From contig CAWARA010000002.1 of the NCBI GenBank assembly GCA_963784195.1, positions 1 to 64,000 on the forward strand: DNA of 64,000 bases, read 5' to 3'. A model generated the notes under the pieces. That model was not told the origin of the DNA, made no database searches, and saw only the letters and a list, made by a program, of their open reading frames with translations. The DNA is from CAVQAH01 sp963784195. GTDB taxonomy: Bacteria; Acidobacteriota; Vicinamibacteria; Vicinamibacterales; 2-12-FULL-66-21. The position numbers were made by a program, and so were the translations under genes. The number at the start of each line of letters is the position of its first letter. Position 1 is the first letter of the stretch. Shown in pieces: positions 63,078-64,000 of this stretch.

Positions 63078-64000
63078 ATGCCCACACGCAGCCGCAAGAT
63101 CACGGCGCTCAGCCAAGTCCACGACACACCGGTCTCTCAAGAAGGTTTCGACTGGAATCGACGGCTTCGATGAGATCACGGACGGCGGGCTTCCTGAAGG
63201 CCGGCCGACGCTCGTGTGCGGCGGTCCGGGCTGTGGCAAGACGCTCTTCGCACTCGAGTTCCTCGTTCACGGCGCCGCTCGCGGCGAGCCCGGCGTCTTC
63301 GTGACGTTCGAAGAGGCCGAAGAGGACGTCGTCAAGAATGCTGTCGTCGCTGGGCTATGACGTCGCCGATCTCGATCAAGCGGAAGCGTCTGGCGCTCGA
63401 ATACATTCGGGTCGAACGCTCGGAGATCGAGGAGACCGGAGAATACGACCTCGAAGGCCTCTTCATCCGTCTGGACCACGCGTTACGCTCCATCGGCGCG
63501 CGCCGAATCGTTCTCGATACGATCGAATCGCTTTTCGCCGGACTGAGCAACACAGGCGTGCTGCGCGCCGAACTCCGCCGACTTGTTCGCGTGGTTCAAG
63601 GAACGCGGCATCACGGCCGTCATCACCGGCGAACGGGGCGTCGATACGCTCACGCGTCAGGGCCTCGAGGAGTACGTCTCCGACTGCGTCATCCTTCTCG
63701 ACCATCGCGTTGCCGGACAGATCTCGACGCGCCGGCTTCGCATCGTCAAGTACCGCGGTTCGAGCCACGGGACGAACGAGTATCCGTTCCTCATCGACCG
63801 GCGCGGGATCGCAGTGCTGCCGATTACCTCGCTGCAGCTGATCCACAAGGTCACGTCCGACCGCGTGTCGACCGGGCTCGACTGGCTCGACGAGATGTTC
63901 GGCGGTCGAGGATATTTCCGGGCGAGCAGCGTGCTGCTGTCGGGCAGCGCCGGAACGGCGAAAACGACCATCGCGTCCTGCTTCCTGGATGCGGCCTGCC
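63078..64000 (+). CDS. KaiC-like RecA-fold ATPase (cut by right edge; several frameshifts)
   Basis: Starts at the ATG at 63078 (PTRSRKITALSQVHDTP), which joins LKKVSTGIDGFDEITDGGLP near 63138. Walker A is CGGPGCGKTLFALEFLVHGA; VFVTFEEAEEDVVKN follows. Further frame joins near 63341, 63373 and 63584, each cured by removing one base, give SSLGYDVADL, IKRKRLALEYIRVERSEIEE, RRIVLDTIESLFAGLSNTGV and FAWFKERGITAVITGERGVD. A second KaiC repeat begins at STGLDWLDEMFGGRGYFRAS with its own Walker A (SGSAGTAKTT) before the edge. Double-domain KaiC-like proteins outside cyanobacteria are signalling ATPases, often next to histidine kinases, rather than clock components. Confidence 0.9.

Noticed and set aside
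1..64000. CRISPR arrays, rRNA and tRNA genes
   Set aside because: I saw no regularly spaced direct repeats with spacers and no conserved rRNA or tRNA sequence on either strand by reading; a tRNA scan could still find one.

Overview
High-GC, gene-dense bacterial DNA. The two PknB-type kinases (one with a PD40/TolB-like propeller, one with FlgO/TolB-N and TPR modules), the ABC permease fused to an M1 peptidase, the many VOC and alpha/beta-hydrolase proteins and the lack of phage or plasmid backbone genes suggest a soil Acidobacteriota chromosome, probably a Vicinamibacteria-like lineage. That placement is inference from gene content only. I see no rRNA, tRNA, CRISPR array or complete insertion sequence.

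Layout. 1-4118: a LysR regulator (cut by the left edge) divergent from an overlapping set of four small secreted or metabolic proteins. 4195-13182: two convergent Ser/Thr kinases; the second is a giant (about 2,010 aa) carrying four tandem FlgO-like/TPR modules. 13262-19284: an operon of a LACTB-like serine hydrolase lacking its canonical serine, an ABC ATPase, and an ABC permease fused to an M1 aminopeptidase. 19603-24345: gene remnants (GH3, VOC), a chloroperoxidase-like hydrolase, a small secreted protein and a large glycoside hydrolase. 24500-31584: five consecutive signalling genes (NarL-type regulator, sigma-54 activator, soluble histidine kinase, hybrid kinase, CheY-like regulator). 31602-43330: assorted genes including an orphan substrate-binding protein, an RRM protein, an HNH nuclease, a heavily frameshifted arylsulfatase, a MerR/CopZ-like pair with a clear MerR operator, and an anchored DJ-1/PfpI protein. 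43447-47310: a tightly overlapping envelope-glycan operon (UppS, deacetylase, methyltransferase, glycosyltransferase, sugar-kinase-like protein). 47409-57754: lipoprotein, O-methyltransferase, ZIP transporter, thioredoxin-like protein, epoxide hydrolase, VOC protein, small unknowns and a CPA2 antiporter. 57761-62440: a two-gene operon of a C11 clostripain-type protease and a TPR-CHAT caspase-like protease. 63078-64000: the start of a KaiC-like ATPase.

Three cross-cutting observations matter most. (1) Short palindromic repeats of several families lie in frame inside unrelated coding genes, like Rickettsia palindromic elements. (2) A 29-bp promoter with an embedded palindrome occurs twice, upstream of the serine hydrolase/ABC operon and of the UppS operon, implying one regulator for two envelope operons. 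(3) At least 26 apparent single-base insertions, but only about one deletion, break otherwise well-conserved genes (about ten in the arylsulfatase alone). This looks like residual single-molecule sequencing error rather than gene decay, so many genes below are given as one CDS with the frameshift positions stated.
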